Shown: positions 31,053 through 40,730 of the stretch, in pieces
How the letters are laid out: every line of letters starts with the position of its first letter
Position numbering within the stretch: the first letter of the stretch is position 1
Translations under genes and position numbers: made by a program
The notes under the pieces: model-generated
Databases searched by the model: none
Told to the model about the DNA's origin: nothing
What the model saw: only the letters and a program-made list of their open reading frames with translations
Assembly (NCBI GenBank): GCA_023426125.1
Contig: JAFABI010000090.1
Coordinates: 248,001 to 312,000 of the forward strand
Source: Bacillota bacterium
Lineage (GTDB): Bacteria; Bacillota; Clostridia; Acetivibrionales; DTU013
Direction: 5' to 3'
Length of the DNA: 64,000 bases

Positions 31053-33713
31053 TTGAGTATGCACGAAGCAATGTTGAAGAAAAGCATCTATGAAAGCGAA
31101 GTACATACCGGTTTAAGCGATAAGGAGGCCGGGAAAAAGCTGCGGGAGCATGGGCCCAATACCCTGACCGGAAGCAAACGGATATCCGTGTTCCGCATCT
31201 TCCTTCAGCAATTCAGCGATTTCATGGTTCTGATCCTGCTGGCGGCTACCGCCATATCGGCATTGATGGGGGAAATGACCGAGGCTGTTACGATTATTGC
31301 TATCGTCGTATTAAATGCGATTCTTGGATTCGTACAGGAATATCGAACGGAAAAAACCATGGAAGCCCTTAAAAACCTGGCTGCGCCAACGGCAAAGGTA
31401 GTCAGGAGCGGGAAAGCCCAGATCATTCCGGCAGAGCAGATCGTTCCCGGAGATCTGGTCATTCTTGAAACCGGCGACCGGGTACCTGCAGATGCGTCCC
31501 TGGTGGAGAGCAACAACCTGCAGGTGGACGAATCCCTTTTGACCGGAGAATCCGTACCCGTTGAGAAGTCGGTCTCCAGGGTGGGAAACAGGCTTTATGA
31601 TTCCTCACAGAAGGCTTCATCCGTATACATGGGCACGGTTGTAACGGGCGGAAGGGCCAGAGCCATCGTCCATGCAACGGGTATGAATACCGAAATGGGC
31701 AACATCGCTGGGCTCATACAAAATATTGAAGAAGATGAGACGCCCCTTCAGAAAAAGCTGAAACATCTCGGAAAGCTCATTGTGGCAGGGTGTATCACGA
31801 TTTGTGCCATCGTATCCATTACAGGGGTCTTGCGCGGAGAGGACCTTTTCAACATGCTGCTGGCGGGTATTAGCCTGGCGGTTGCCGCAGTGCCGGAAGG
31901 ATTGCCCGCCATTGTAACCATTGCTCTGGCCCTTGGCGTCCAGAGGATGTTGAAAAGAAACGCGCTGATCAGAAAGCTTCCTGCCGTGGAAACCCTTGGA
32001 TGCGCCAGCATCATATGCTCCGACAAGACAGGTACCCTGACGGAAAACAGAATGACCGTGAGAAAGATCTATGCCGGCGGCAGGACATACGAGATAAAGG
32101 GGGCCAACGGAAAGAGCGGAGCCTTCTTTGAAGGCATTACAGGCGTAGATCCTTTGAAGCAGAGCATCCTCAAGCTGAACCTTGAAATAGGAGCCCTTTG
32201 CAACAATGCGGAGGTGGAGCAAAAGGAAAAAAATATGTGGGAAGTGGCCGGAGACCCCACGGAGGGGGCGCTGCTGGTAGCAGCGGCAAAAGCGGGCATG
32301 ACCAGGAAGGTACTTGATGCATCCTGGTTCAGGATAGAGGAACTTCCTTTTGATTCCGACCGGAAATGCATGTCCGTGGTATGTGACGGCCATAAGGGGG
32401 AGACGTATGTTTTCACCAAAGGAGCGCCGGATATTATCATAAACAAATGTACGAAAGTGTACACCGCTAAAGGCATCGTAGATTTAACGCCGGCCATGAA
32501 GGCCGATATAATAAAAACGAATAACCTGCTGGCCGGCGAAGCGCTGAGGGTATTGGGCATGGCATGCAAGAAGCTGGGTTCGAGAAACTATAAAACCAGG
32601 GAACTGGAGAATGAACTGGTTTTTGCCGGCCTTACCGGCATGATCGATCCGCCCCGCAAGGAGGCGCTGGATGCAGTCCGCAAGTGCAAAATGGCAGGGA
32701 TTAAACCGGTAATGATAACGGGTGACCACAAGCTGACAGCGGCAGCCATTGCGAAGGAACTGGAGATATTATCCGGAAATGACCAGGTATTGACCGGAGC
32801 CGAACTGGACCAAATGGATGAAAAAAAGCTGGAAAAGGTCGCTGAAAATGTCGGAGTATATGCCAGAGTCTCTCCCAAGCACAAGCTCATGATCGTCAGG
32901 GTGCTGAAAAAGCTGGGACATGTGGTGGCAATGACCGGCGACGGTGTAAATGACGCGCCGGCAGTGAAGGAAGCCGATATTGGCGTATCCATGGGGCTTA
33001 CGGGAACCGATGTCACCAAGGAAGCATCCGCGATGATCCTTATGGACGACAACTTCGCCACCATTGTTGCAGCAGTAGAGGAAGGGCGGGTAATCTACAA
33101 CAATATCAGAAAGTTCATCCGGTATATGCTTGCCTGTAATATCGGAGAAGTGCTCACCATGTTCCTGGGGATGCTGATAGGACTTCCCATTCCGCTGCTT
33201 CCCATACAGATATTATGGGTAAACCTGGTGACGGATGGGCTGCCTGCGGTCGCCCTGGGCTTTGACCCCCCGGAGAAGGATATTATGCTTCAGCCTCCGA
33301 GAGGGTCAAAGGAAAACATATTTTCTCATGGCCTGCTGCGCCTGATATTGTTCAGGGGCGTTTTCATCGGGCTTACGACCCTGGGCGTATTTGTAAGCAT
33401 CATGTACCTGGGGAACGGCGTAGAAAGCGCCAGGACGGGAGCTTTTGCCACGCTGGTGCTGACGCAGCTGATCCATGTCTTCGAATGCAAGTCGGAGCGC
33501 AAAAGCATTTTTGAAATCCCCATCCTTAACAACAAGTATCTGATCTGGGCGGTATTGTGCTCGCTGGTTATGATCCTGGGCGTGCTTTACATACCGTTCC
33601 TGCAAACGGTATTCAGCACGGTGCCGCTGACTTTGACGGAATGGATGATCATAGGGGGCTTAAGCTTCTTAGGGCCGGTCACGGCCAGCTTCTTCAGGCC
33701 AGGGAAGAGGTAA
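31053..33713 (+). CDS. Cation-transporting P-type ATPase, Ca2+ (SERCA-like) type
   Basis: About 886 residues, type IIA P-ATPase. The actuator motif is LLTGESVPVEK, the phosphorylation site CSDKTGTLTENRM, the nucleotide domain has KGAPD, and the hinge is MTGDGVNDAPAVKEADIG. Calcium-site residues appear in M4 (AAVPEGLPAIV), M5 (CNIGEVLTMF) and M6 (WVNLVTDGLPA), matching SERCA. It exports Ca2+ from the cytoplasm with ATP. About ten membrane helices are present. The start is unclear: TTG 31053 follows AGAGGTG by eight bases, and ATG 31059 is the nearest ATG. It is monocistronic, closed by a strong terminator at 33772. Confidence 0.95.
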   Translation: MSMHEAMLKKSIYESEVHTGLSDKEAGKKLREHGPNTLTGSKRISVFRIFLQQFSDFMVLILLAATAISALMGEMTEAVTIIAIVVLNAILGFVQEYRTEKTMEALKNLAAPTAKVVRSGKAQIIPAEQIVPGDLVILETGDRVPADASLVESNNLQVDESLLTGESVPVEKSVSRVGNRLYDSSQKASSVYMGTVVTGGRARAIVHATGMNTEMGNIAGLIQNIEEDETPLQKKLKHLGKLIVAGCITICAIVSITGVLRGEDLFNMLLAGISLAVAAVPEGLPAIVTIALALGVQRMLKRNALIRKLPAVETLGCASIICSDKTGTLTENRMTVRKIYAGGRTYEIKGANGKSGAFFEGITGVDPLKQSILKLNLEIGALCNNAEVEQKEKNMWEVAGDPTEGALLVAAAKAGMTRKVLDASWFRIEELPFDSDRKCMSVVCDGHKGETYVFTKGAPDIIINKCTKVYTAKGIVDLTPAMKADIIKTNNLLAGEALRVLGMACKKLGSRNYKTRELENELVFAGLTGMIDPPRKEALDAVRKCKMAGIKPVMITGDHKLTAAAIAKELEILSGNDQVLTGAELDQMDEKKLEKVAENVGVYARVSPKHKLMIVRVLKKLGHVVAMTGDGVNDAPAVKEADIGVSMGLTGTDVTKEASAMILMDDNFATIVAAVEEGRVIYNNIRKFIRYMLACNIGEVLTMFLGMLIGLPIPLLPIQILWVNLVTDGLPAVALGFDPPEKDIMLQPPRGSKENIFSHGLLRLILFRGVFIGLTTLGVFVSIMYLGNGVESARTGAFATLVLTQLIHVFECKSERKSIFEIPILNNKYLIWAVLCSLVMILGVLYIPFLQTVFSTVPLTLTEWMIIGGLSFLGPVTASFFRPGKR

Positions 33714-33771
33714 CGGTAATTCAAGACCCTTTTTTGCACACCACAATCATGAATAGAATGCAGGCTTGTAA

Positions 33772-33823
33772 ACAACCTCCGTATTGGATACAATAGGAAT
33801 GAAACCAATATGGAGGTTGTTTT
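33772..33823 (+). terminator. Terminator of the Ca-ATPase gene
   Basis: ACAACCTCCGTATTGG at 33772-33787 pairs with CCAATATGGAGGTTGT at 33805-33820 with one mismatch, followed by TTT. Loop of 17 bases. Confidence 0.75.
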
Positions 33824-33909
33824 GCTAAAGAAAAATACTTGTCCTGGTTGATTCGTCAATAAGACAAAATACATTGGATAAAGGGAATTGCCCGGAAAGG
33901 ATCTATCGG

Positions 33910-34584
33910 ATGGAAAAGTTTGTTCCGGAAATCGAGGGGAACCTCAGAAAGCATATGGTGAAAATCCCTGAAGTAATACAGCATGTGAGCGGCATAAGGA
34001 TTTTTGGGAAGCTCATAAAATCCATTGTTTTTTCCACGGATGTCGCTATCATAAAAAATTGCAATGCCAATGCGGTGATCGCCGTATACCCTTTTACCCC
34101 GCAGCCCATTATTACCCATTCCATTATAAGCGCTTCGGACATCCCGGTTTTTTGCGGCGTCGGAGGAGGAACCACCACCGGAAAACGAGTGGTTAACCTG
34201 GCGATGGATGCGGAATTCCAGGGGGCAATCGGCGTAGTGGTGAATGCCCCTACATCGAACGAAGTTGTTATCAGGCTCCGGGAGAAGATCGACATTCCCA
34301 TCGTAGTTACCGTTGTATCCGAGAAAACGGATTTAAAAAAGCGTTTGGAGGCCGGAACCACCATCTTCAATGTATCGGGCGGAGCCAAAACGGCGGCAAT
34401 CGTCAAAATGATCCGGGAACAGTATCCCGAAGTCCCGGTGATAGCAACGGGAGGCCCTACGGATGAAAGCATCCTTGAGACGATTGAAGCGGGGGCTAAC
34501 GCAATTACCTATACGCCTCCCACCTGCGGCGAAATATTCAAAAAGATGATGAACAAGTACCGGGGAGAGACGGATATTGTGTAA
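33910..34584 (+). CDS. TIM-barrel protein, hydrolase-annotated family
   Basis: 224 residues, soluble. Text such as IPVFCGVGGGTTTGKR near 77, IPIVVTVVSEKTDLKKRLEAG near 125, FNVSGGAKTAAIV near 150 and VPVIATGGPTDESILETIEAGANAITYTPPT near 170-200 follows the late beta-strands of phosphate-binding TIM barrels (the ATGG-P and AGANAI turns). Relatives in Clostridia are usually labelled only as hydrolase or hypothetical. ATG 33910 has AAAGGA eight bases upstream; the longer TTG form lacks one. It is a single gene closed by a terminator at 34683. The substrate is unknown. Confidence 0.78.
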   Translation: MEKFVPEIEGNLRKHMVKIPEVIQHVSGIRIFGKLIKSIVFSTDVAIIKNCNANAVIAVYPFTPQPIITHSIISASDIPVFCGVGGGTTTGKRVVNLAMDAEFQGAIGVVVNAPTSNEVVIRLREKIDIPIVVTVVSEKTDLKKRLEAGTTIFNVSGGAKTAAIVKMIREQYPEVPVIATGGPTDESILETIEAGANAITYTPPTCGEIFKKMMNKYRGETDIV

Positions 34585-34682
34585 GGCAGTCTGCAGGCGT
34601 TGAGGTGAAACACTGTAGATAAAGTAATGGAAATAAATTTTCCTTGAAAAGAAAATTGAAAAAATATATAATGATTTTGCTG

Positions 34683-34717
34683 AAAAGGCCTGAACAATTT
34701 TTAACAGGCTTTTTTTA
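34683..34717 (+). terminator. Terminator after the TIM-barrel gene
   Basis: GGCCTG near 34688 pairs with CAGGCT near 34705, followed by seven T. The stem is short but the T-run is strong. The rest of 34718-34899 is AT-rich promoter-like sequence for the ABC operon. Confidence 0.65.
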
Positions 34718-34899
34718 CAATTGTATATTGCTGCGGTGGCGAAACATTCCATCGGATAGGTTTTAATGTTTGTTTCTCCGCAGTATATGTTACAGTTTGT
34801 TCACAATTTATTAAAATGTATTTTGCATAATTAAAATGCGTAAATGCGTTCAACAGGGGGAACGGTTTGTTCCCTAACATGTTAGCAGGGGGGAAAGCG

Positions 34900-35850
34900 A
34901 TGATAGAGATTCAGAATTTGACCAAGCGATATGGTCAAATAAAGGCTGTCAACAATCTTAATTTTACAGTGGAAAAGGGCGAAATACTTGGTTTCCTTGG
35001 GCCGAACGGCGCCGGTAAATCGACGACGATGAACATCATCACCGGTTATCTGCCGTCAAGCGATGGCACGGTAAAGGTCTGCGGCTATGATATCATGGAA
35101 AATCCCAAGGAAGTCAAGAAACGCATAGGATACCTGCCTGAACAACCGCCGGTATACATGGATATGACCGTCAAGGATTATCTCAATTTCGTATCCGATT
35201 TGAAAATGGTGGATAAAAAGAACAGGAAGAGCCAGCTCAGCGATATCATGGAGCTGGTAAAGATCGGCGACCACAGGAACAGGCTTATCAAGAACCTCTC
35301 CAAGGGGTACAAGCAGAGAGTCGGTCTGGCACAGTCACTGATCGGAAGCCCGGAAGTCCTTATACTGGACGAGCCTACCGTAGGTCTTGACCCCAAGCAG
35401 ATTATCGAAATCAGAAAACTGATCAAAGCTCTGGGTAAGGAGCATACCATCATCCTCAGCTCGCACATTCTGCCTGAAGTCAGTGCTGTGTGTGAACGTG
35501 TTGTAATCATTAACAAAGGTGAAATCGCTGCCATAGACACGCCGGAGAACCTTTCCAAAGGCTTCGGGACAGCTTCAAAGCTGCTTGTCACCGTAGCAGG
35601 ACCCAAAAATTCAGTCCTTAACACCATAAAGGAGATCTATGGCGTTAAGTATGTGGAGCCGGGTATTGACAAGGAAAAAGACGTCCTCAGTTATGTGGTG
35701 GAGTCCGACAAGGAAATTGATATCAGAAAGCCGTTGTTCTTTGCCCTTGCAAAGGTCGGATATCCCATCCTTGAATTGAAATCTCTCGATATGACGCTGG
35801 AAGACATCTTCCTGCAAATCGTCACTCAGGAAAAGGAGGAGGCTGTGTAA
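34900..35850 (+). CDS. ABC-2 transporter ATP-binding protein (GldA-like)
   Basis: 316 residues. Walker A GPNGAGKSTTM, Q-loop GYLPEQPPVY, signature LSKGYKQRVGLAQ, Walker B VLILDEPTVGLDP, and H-loop LSSHILPEV are all intact. The C-terminal ~90 residues are an extension typical of drug/lipid-type ABC-2 ATPases. ATG 34900 has a run of six G ahead; the earlier start 34867 lacks a ribosome site. It is the first gene of a four-gene operon (ATPase, permease, GldG-like, DUF4340). In gliding Bacteroidetes the homologous Gld proteins support motility; in Clostridia the cargo is unknown. Confidence 0.93.
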   Translation: MIEIQNLTKRYGQIKAVNNLNFTVEKGEILGFLGPNGAGKSTTMNIITGYLPSSDGTVKVCGYDIMENPKEVKKRIGYLPEQPPVYMDMTVKDYLNFVSDLKMVDKKNRKSQLSDIMELVKIGDHRNRLIKNLSKGYKQRVGLAQSLIGSPEVLILDEPTVGLDPKQIIEIRKLIKALGKEHTIILSSHILPEVSAVCERVVIINKGEIAAIDTPENLSKGFGTASKLLVTVAGPKNSVLNTIKEIYGVKYVEPGIDKEKDVLSYVVESDKEIDIRKPLFFALAKVGYPILELKSLDMTLEDIFLQIVTQEKEEAV

Positions 35851-35852
35851 TT

Positions 35853-36560
35853 ATGGCTGCAATATTCTGGAAGGAAGTAAAATCCTATTTTTATTCGCCT
35901 ATCGCCTATGTATTGATCGGCTTGTTTATCGTATTGACGTCGATATTCTTTACTTTCGGTAATTTGCTCAGCATGAGCGGAGAATTTCTCGGCGTTCTGG
36001 CGAATGCAATCGTATTTCTGGTATTTATCATCCCGATCCTGACCATGAAAATCATGGCGGAGGACAGGAAAAACGGCACCGAGGTGTTGCTTATCACTTC
36101 ACCGGCCAGCATAACGTCAATCGTTATCGGGAAATTTTTGGCCTCTTACTTTGTTTATGTGGTCCTGACGGTTATCACCTTTATTTATCCCATTATACTG
36201 GTTGCTTTCGGGGGACAGTTCACACCTTCCATGGTAGGCGGCTATATAGGCTTCCTGCTTTTGGGCGCGGCGTTCATTTCTGTCGGAATATTTGCGTCGG
36301 CCCTTACCGAAAGCCAGGTAATCGCTGCCATTATCGGTATCGTGAGCCTTTTCGTCATGTATATCGCCGGCTCCATCAGCACCTCCATTGGCGGCGTTGT
36401 TGGAAAGATCCTGGACTGGTTCTCTCTGCTTAACAGGTATGACGAATTCAGCAGGGGTATCCTGGGGCTGGGACCTGTAGTCTATTATCTCAGCTTCGTG
36501 GTGGTATTCCTGTTCATAACGGTTAGAATCATAGAAAAAAGACGTTGGAGTCAGGGGTGA
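35853..36560 (+). CDS. ABC-2 type permease (GldF-like)
   Basis: 235 residues with six predicted membrane helices (for example YVLIGLFIVLTSIFFTFG; FLVFIIPILTMKIMAEDRK; VIAAIIGIVSLFVMYIAG). The AEDRKNGTEVLLITSPAS loop after helix 2 is characteristic of GldF-type permeases. It starts two bases after the ATPase stop and overlaps nothing essential downstream, the next start being six bases on. It forms the membrane part of the exporter with the GldG-like protein. Confidence 0.92.
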   Translation: MAAIFWKEVKSYFYSPIAYVLIGLFIVLTSIFFTFGNLLSMSGEFLGVLANAIVFLVFIIPILTMKIMAEDRKNGTEVLLITSPASITSIVIGKFLASYFVYVVLTVITFIYPIILVAFGGQFTPSMVGGYIGFLLLGAAFISVGIFASALTESQVIAAIIGIVSLFVMYIAGSISTSIGGVVGKILDWFSLLNRYDEFSRGILGLGPVVYYLSFVVVFLFITVRIIEKRRWSQG

Positions 36561-36565
36561 TTGAA

Positions 36566-38032
36566 ATGGATAAAATTATAAAAGCATTAAAGAACCTTTT
36601 TAACAAAAGAAGCTTGAAATACGGTTCGAATTCCATCATCTTGATCGCCGCGGTTGTGGGCATCGCGATTCTGGTGAACGTATTGGTGGGTATGGCCGAC
36701 CTGAAGCTGGACCTGACCTCCAACAAGCTGTATTCCTTAACGGATGTCACCAAGAATGTGCTGAAGGACCTGAAGCAGGATGTCACCATCATAGGGCTTT
36801 TTGACGATGGCCAAATAGCTTCCGGCGATCAGTATAAAGAAGTTACTGATTTACTGGGCCTGTATCAGAAAAACAGCCATATAAAGTTAGAGTATATTGA
36901 TCCGGATAAGAGTCCGGGGATCATTAAGGAACTGGATGACCAAAATACACTGGATCTGGAAAAGGGCGACTTTGTCATTAAAAGTACGGTTAATGAAAAA
37001 GAAAAGAAGAAAAAGCTGGCGTATTCCGACCTTTTCGATGTATATTTCGACCAGCAGACCTTCCAGCAGTCTATAACCGGCTCCATTGCAGAGCAGGGCT
37101 TTACTGGGGCCATTAAATATGTAACCTCGGAAAAGACTCCGGTGGTATATTTTACCGAAGGCCATAATGAAATAGGCGTAGACAGTGATTATACCATGGT
37201 TAAGCAATTCCTTGAAGCCAACAATTACGAGGTTAAAACCATAAACCTCACCACTGCCGGAAAAATGCCGGAGGATGCTGAAATCGTAGTAGTGGCGGCT
37301 CCCAAAAACGACCTTTCCATGCAGGAGAGGAATGTCGTAGAGGGATATCTGAAGGCAGGCGGCAAAGCGGTATTCATGTTTGACTACCTCTCAGGGGATC
37401 CTGATTTCAATAATTTCAACGCTCTTTTAAGCACCTACAACGTAGCAGTCAATTACGACAAAGTGAAAGAAACGGATGCAAGCAAGCATGCGCCGGATGA
37501 TGAATACACCATTTTACTGAATGTAAGCGGTAATGCCATAATCCCACAGAGTACTCAGGTGGTTTTAAAGGATTCCAGAAGTGTCAGCATTTTAAAAAAT
37601 GTAAAGGAATATATCACCACCACATCTCTGATCACAACCAATAGTACGGCTGTCGGCGAAGCTGCCAGCGCATCCAGGGGTGAAAATGTACAGGGGCCTC
37701 TTGACATTGCGGTTGCTGTGGAAAATAAGGGCGGAGCCGTAGCTTCCAAAATACTTGTAATGGGAAATGCGTCATTTGTCAGCGACAGTGCGGCACAATC
37801 CCCGCAATTCGCCAACTACTATCAGTATGGCGCCACATTCTTTGTACAATCTTTAAACTGGATGTTTGACAAAAAAGATGAGGTTGTAGTGCCCGCGAAG
37901 AATTACGAGTCGATACAAATCAATATATCCCAGCTGCAGGCCACGGTGATGGGGGTCGTTGTTGTCATAGTAATTCCGCTCATCATACTGGGAACCGGTT
38001 TGTTCGTCTTCCTGAGGAGGAGGCATTTATGA
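36566..38032 (+). CDS. GldG-family protein (ABC-type uncharacterised transport auxiliary)
   Basis: 488 residues. One membrane helix near 28-47 and another near the C-terminus (VMGVVVVIVIPLIILGTGLFVF) bracket a large extracytoplasmic domain: LTSNKLYSLTDVTKNVLKDL, PVVYFTEGHNE, GGKAVFMFDY. This is the GldG/ABC_transp_aux layout. AGGGGTG lies six bases before ATG 36566. The gene overlaps the DUF4340 gene by four bases (ATGA). It probably acts as the periplasm-facing partner of the permease. Confidence 0.92.
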   Translation: MDKIIKALKNLFNKRSLKYGSNSIILIAAVVGIAILVNVLVGMADLKLDLTSNKLYSLTDVTKNVLKDLKQDVTIIGLFDDGQIASGDQYKEVTDLLGLYQKNSHIKLEYIDPDKSPGIIKELDDQNTLDLEKGDFVIKSTVNEKEKKKKLAYSDLFDVYFDQQTFQQSITGSIAEQGFTGAIKYVTSEKTPVVYFTEGHNEIGVDSDYTMVKQFLEANNYEVKTINLTTAGKMPEDAEIVVVAAPKNDLSMQERNVVEGYLKAGGKAVFMFDYLSGDPDFNNFNALLSTYNVAVNYDKVKETDASKHAPDDEYTILLNVSGNAIIPQSTQVVLKDSRSVSILKNVKEYITTTSLITTNSTAVGEAASASRGENVQGPLDIAVAVENKGGAVASKILVMGNASFVSDSAAQSPQFANYYQYGATFFVQSLNWMFDKKDEVVVPAKNYESIQINISQLQATVMGVVVVIVIPLIILGTGLFVFLRRRHL

Positions 38033-39429
38033 AATTATATAGGAATGCCATTATCCTGGTCGTTGTTGTAGCCCTGCTGGGTGGAGCGTATTTTTTCATC
38101 AGCAAGAACAAGAAACCTGATGATAGCGGCGTGAGTGATGTGGAAACCATAAGGGTGCTGGACTATACCACGGATAAGCTTGAGAAGGTGACCCTTGAGA
38201 ATACGGAGGGCACCTTTGTAATCCAGAAAAAGGATACGGAATGGGAGCTGATCTCTCCCACAGACTTTAAGGCGGATAAAAGTAAACTGAGCAGCATCGC
38301 CATCAATGCTTCCTCTGTTATCGCCGATAAGGTGGTTGAGGAGGATGCCCAGGATCTTTCGATTTACGGACTTGACAAGCCTGTGCAGGTCACTCTGAAG
38401 ATCACCGACGGGACTGAAAAGACCCTGCAGATAGGCAGCCAGACGCCTACAAAAGGAGGCTATTACTGCAAGCTTAAGGACAGCGGCAAGGTATATGTTA
38501 TAGGCACCTATACTTCCGAAGCCTTGCTTATCAGCAGGCTGGAGCTTAAGGACAAGACACTTTACACTTTGAAATCCGAGGATATTATTTCGGTATCCAT
38601 GGACAGAAAAGGCGGCAGCTTGTTCAAAGCACAGAAGAACGGCGATGTCGACTGGCAAATGCTGTCCCCTGTACAGGGCAATATGAATACCACCGCTTTA
38701 AGTCCGATGATCGAGGCGCTTACGGCGACGGCGGTATCGGAATATATTGAAGAAAATGCGTCGGACCTTTCAAAATATGGATTGGCAAATCCTGCCTATG
38801 TATTTGAGTACGCTACCTCGACTGCAAGCTACAAGCTGCTGCTGGGAAGCGAAAAGGAAAAAGGCTCTCTGATCTATGCAAAACTGGAAGGCTCCAATGA
38901 TGTATTCACGATCAGCGAGAGCGCATATACTTTCCTTGACAAGCCTTTAAAGGAGATTCTGGAGGTGTTCGCCTATATCGTGAACATTGACCAGGTCACC
39001 AAAATAGAGCTTACAATGGATGGGAAAACCACTGTTTTCGGTCTGGATGTATATAAAGATGCAGAAGGGAATTCCGATACCGACAAGGATAAGTTCACGA
39101 TGAACGAAAAGGATGCGTCCATGAAGGATGAGAATGACAAGCAGCCCTTCAGGACTTTCTACCAGGCGCTGATAGGCATCGGGCTGGATGAGATTGAACC
39201 GGGCGACGTGCCCATGGGTACGCCGGAAATCACCATTAAGTACTACCTGAAGTCTTCTCCCGGAACCATGAAGGTAGACTTTGTTTCCAAGGATGCCAAT
39301 TACTATTCTGTTTACAGGAATGACAAATACACCGGCATCCTTATAAAGAAAAACAAGCAGGATTTTGGCGTTGAGGGTATGAAAGACTCCTTCAAGATTC
39401 TTGAAGAAGCTGTCAATGCACAGAAATAA
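38029..39429 (+). CDS. DUF4340 domain-containing membrane-anchored protein
   Basis: 466 residues: one N-terminal membrane anchor (AIILVVVVALLGGAYFFI) and a long external region made of repeated beta-rich DUF4340 units (STYGLDKP-like text: LSIYGLDKPVQVTLKITDG near 115 and LSKYGLANPAYVFEYAT near 247). DUF4340 is the usual fourth member of GldA/F/G-type operons in Bacillota. The function is unknown. A perfect 16-bp terminator follows. Confidence 0.92.
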   Translation: MKLYRNAIILVVVVALLGGAYFFISKNKKPDDSGVSDVETIRVLDYTTDKLEKVTLENTEGTFVIQKKDTEWELISPTDFKADKSKLSSIAINASSVIADKVVEEDAQDLSIYGLDKPVQVTLKITDGTEKTLQIGSQTPTKGGYYCKLKDSGKVYVIGTYTSEALLISRLELKDKTLYTLKSEDIISVSMDRKGGSLFKAQKNGDVDWQMLSPVQGNMNTTALSPMIEALTATAVSEYIEENASDLSKYGLANPAYVFEYATSTASYKLLLGSEKEKGSLIYAKLEGSNDVFTISESAYTFLDKPLKEILEVFAYIVNIDQVTKIELTMDGKTTVFGLDVYKDAEGNSDTDKDKFTMNEKDASMKDENDKQPFRTFYQALIGIGLDEIEPGDVPMGTPEITIKYYLKSSPGTMKVDFVSKDANYYSVYRNDKYTGILIKKNKQDFGVEGMKDSFKILEEAVNAQK

Positions 39430-39503
39430 GGCGCATGAGATGCAGGCGTTGGCCGCCCCTGCAATGTAACAATGACAAAAATGGATAGGTATAAGCATTT
39501 ATG

Positions 39504-39556
39504 AACAACCCCTGACATAGAATTATATTAATCTTATGTCAGGGGTTGTTTTTTTT
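39504..39556 (+). terminator. Strong terminator overlapping the YkvI start region
   Basis: AACAACCCCTGACATA at 39504-39519 pairs perfectly with TATGTCAGGGGTTGTT at 39535-39550, followed by a T-run to 39556. The AGGGG in the 3' arm also serves as the likely ribosome site for the TTG at 39555, so the hairpin both ends the Gld-like operon and would hide that site. Confidence 0.85.
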
Positions 39557-40619
39557 GTCGGAGGAATTCAAAAACATCGTCAAGGTAGCCAGCATTTATA
39601 TGGCTACCATCATAGGGGCCGGGTTTGCTTCGGGACAGGAAATACTGCAGTTTTTTTCCAGGTATTTCGAAGGCGGCTTCTATGGAATCGTCCTGGCGGG
39701 ACTCCTGTTTTCCGCTATTGGCTATATCGTCCTGGACAGGGTGTATAAGGACAGGATAAAAGACTATGACGAATTTGTTTTCCCAGCCTTCGGATGGCTT
39801 ATGGGGTGGATCGTAGAAATAGCCGCCACCCTGTTTATGCTCTGTCTCTTTTGCGTAATGATCGCCGGTTCCAGCAGGGTGCTTACCGAAAAGCTTGGTA
39901 TTCCTGCGGAATATTCCGCGCTCATTATGTGTTTCCTGAGCATGGTTTTCATTCTAACCAGCATAAAAGGGATTGTCACCCTCAGCACGGTTGTAACGCC
40001 TATCCTTGTCGCCGGCATTCTGCTGGCAGGCTTTTATATCATTACCTGCAGGGATACCTCGGTTTTCAATGCTTTTACCTGGTTTAAGGCTGCCACTGAC
40101 AACTGGTTTTTTTCTGCCCTGCTCTATGTAAGCTATAACTGCCTGATGTCCGTCGTCGTAATGAGCAGCCTTCTGCCTTACCTGAAAACCCGGCGTACCG
40201 GCAAAATCGGTGGGGTGATCGGCGGGATGCTGCTTTGTCTTGTTGCCCTCGTGCTGAATACCGCCTTGTTTTCTTACAACCCCGATCTCGTGGAAAAGGA
40301 GCTTCCCGTCCTTGGAATCCTCGGCGATTACAGCAATGTCCTCAGTGCCCTTTATGCCATTGTTCTGTGGCTCGCCATGCTGTTATCCTCCGTAACCTCC
40401 GGTTTTTGTTTTGTAGACCGGGTTAGCAGCAAGCTGCACATTAACCGGCGGATTATGACTGTAATCATATGCGCTGTCGCGATACCTGTTTCCTCCCTTG
40501 GCTTTTCCAATTTGATCGCCGGCATTTATCCCATCTTCGGTTATGTCGGCCTTTTTATGGTGTTTTCCATATTGATTTCGGGCTTGAGGCTCATTCCTGC
40601 AAGGATAAGAAGAAAGTAG
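39555..40619 (+). CDS. YkvI-family membrane protein
   Basis: 354 residues with about ten hydrophobic helices. YMATIIGAGFASGQEILQFF at the start is the broken first helix seen in LeuT-fold Na+/solute symporters, and YkvI-type proteins of Bacillus share it. SSVTSGFCFVDRVSSKL and the closing IYPIFGYVGLFMVFSIL fit the family. No transported solute is known. The start is TTG 39555, nine bases after AGGGG; it lies on the T-run of the preceding terminator. Expression may therefore depend on read-through or on a promoter within the Gld-like operon's 3' end. Confidence 0.88.
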   Translation: MSEEFKNIVKVASIYMATIIGAGFASGQEILQFFSRYFEGGFYGIVLAGLLFSAIGYIVLDRVYKDRIKDYDEFVFPAFGWLMGWIVEIAATLFMLCLFCVMIAGSSRVLTEKLGIPAEYSALIMCFLSMVFILTSIKGIVTLSTVVTPILVAGILLAGFYIITCRDTSVFNAFTWFKAATDNWFFSALLYVSYNCLMSVVVMSSLLPYLKTRRTGKIGGVIGGMLLCLVALVLNTALFSYNPDLVEKELPVLGILGDYSNVLSALYAIVLWLAMLLSSVTSGFCFVDRVSSKLHINRRIMTVIICAVAIPVSSLGFSNLIAGIYPIFGYVGLFMVFSILISGLRLIPARIRRK

Positions 40620-40703
40620 GGGGCAAAACATGTCAATGTACCTGTCCCCTTGACATGGGACAACAGCCCCTTGTCACACTACACGACTCCGTGGCCGGGA
40701 AGT

Positions 40704-40730
40704 GCGGACGCGCAATGCGCGCCCCTACGG
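40704..40730. repeat. Small GC-rich palindromic repeat (GCGCAATGCGC core)
   Basis: GGACGCGCAATGCGCGCCC forms a compact hairpin next to CCTACGG, a wording I have seen as a common intergenic repeat in Clostridia. The surrounding 40620-40847 also has ATGTCAA/TTGACAT inverted pieces at 40630-40657 and no gene. Confidence 0.4.

Noticed and set aside
31617..32393. 258-codon minus-strand frame inside the Ca-ATPase gene
   Set aside because: The plus-strand frame holds all P-type ATPase motifs, so this is a shadow.
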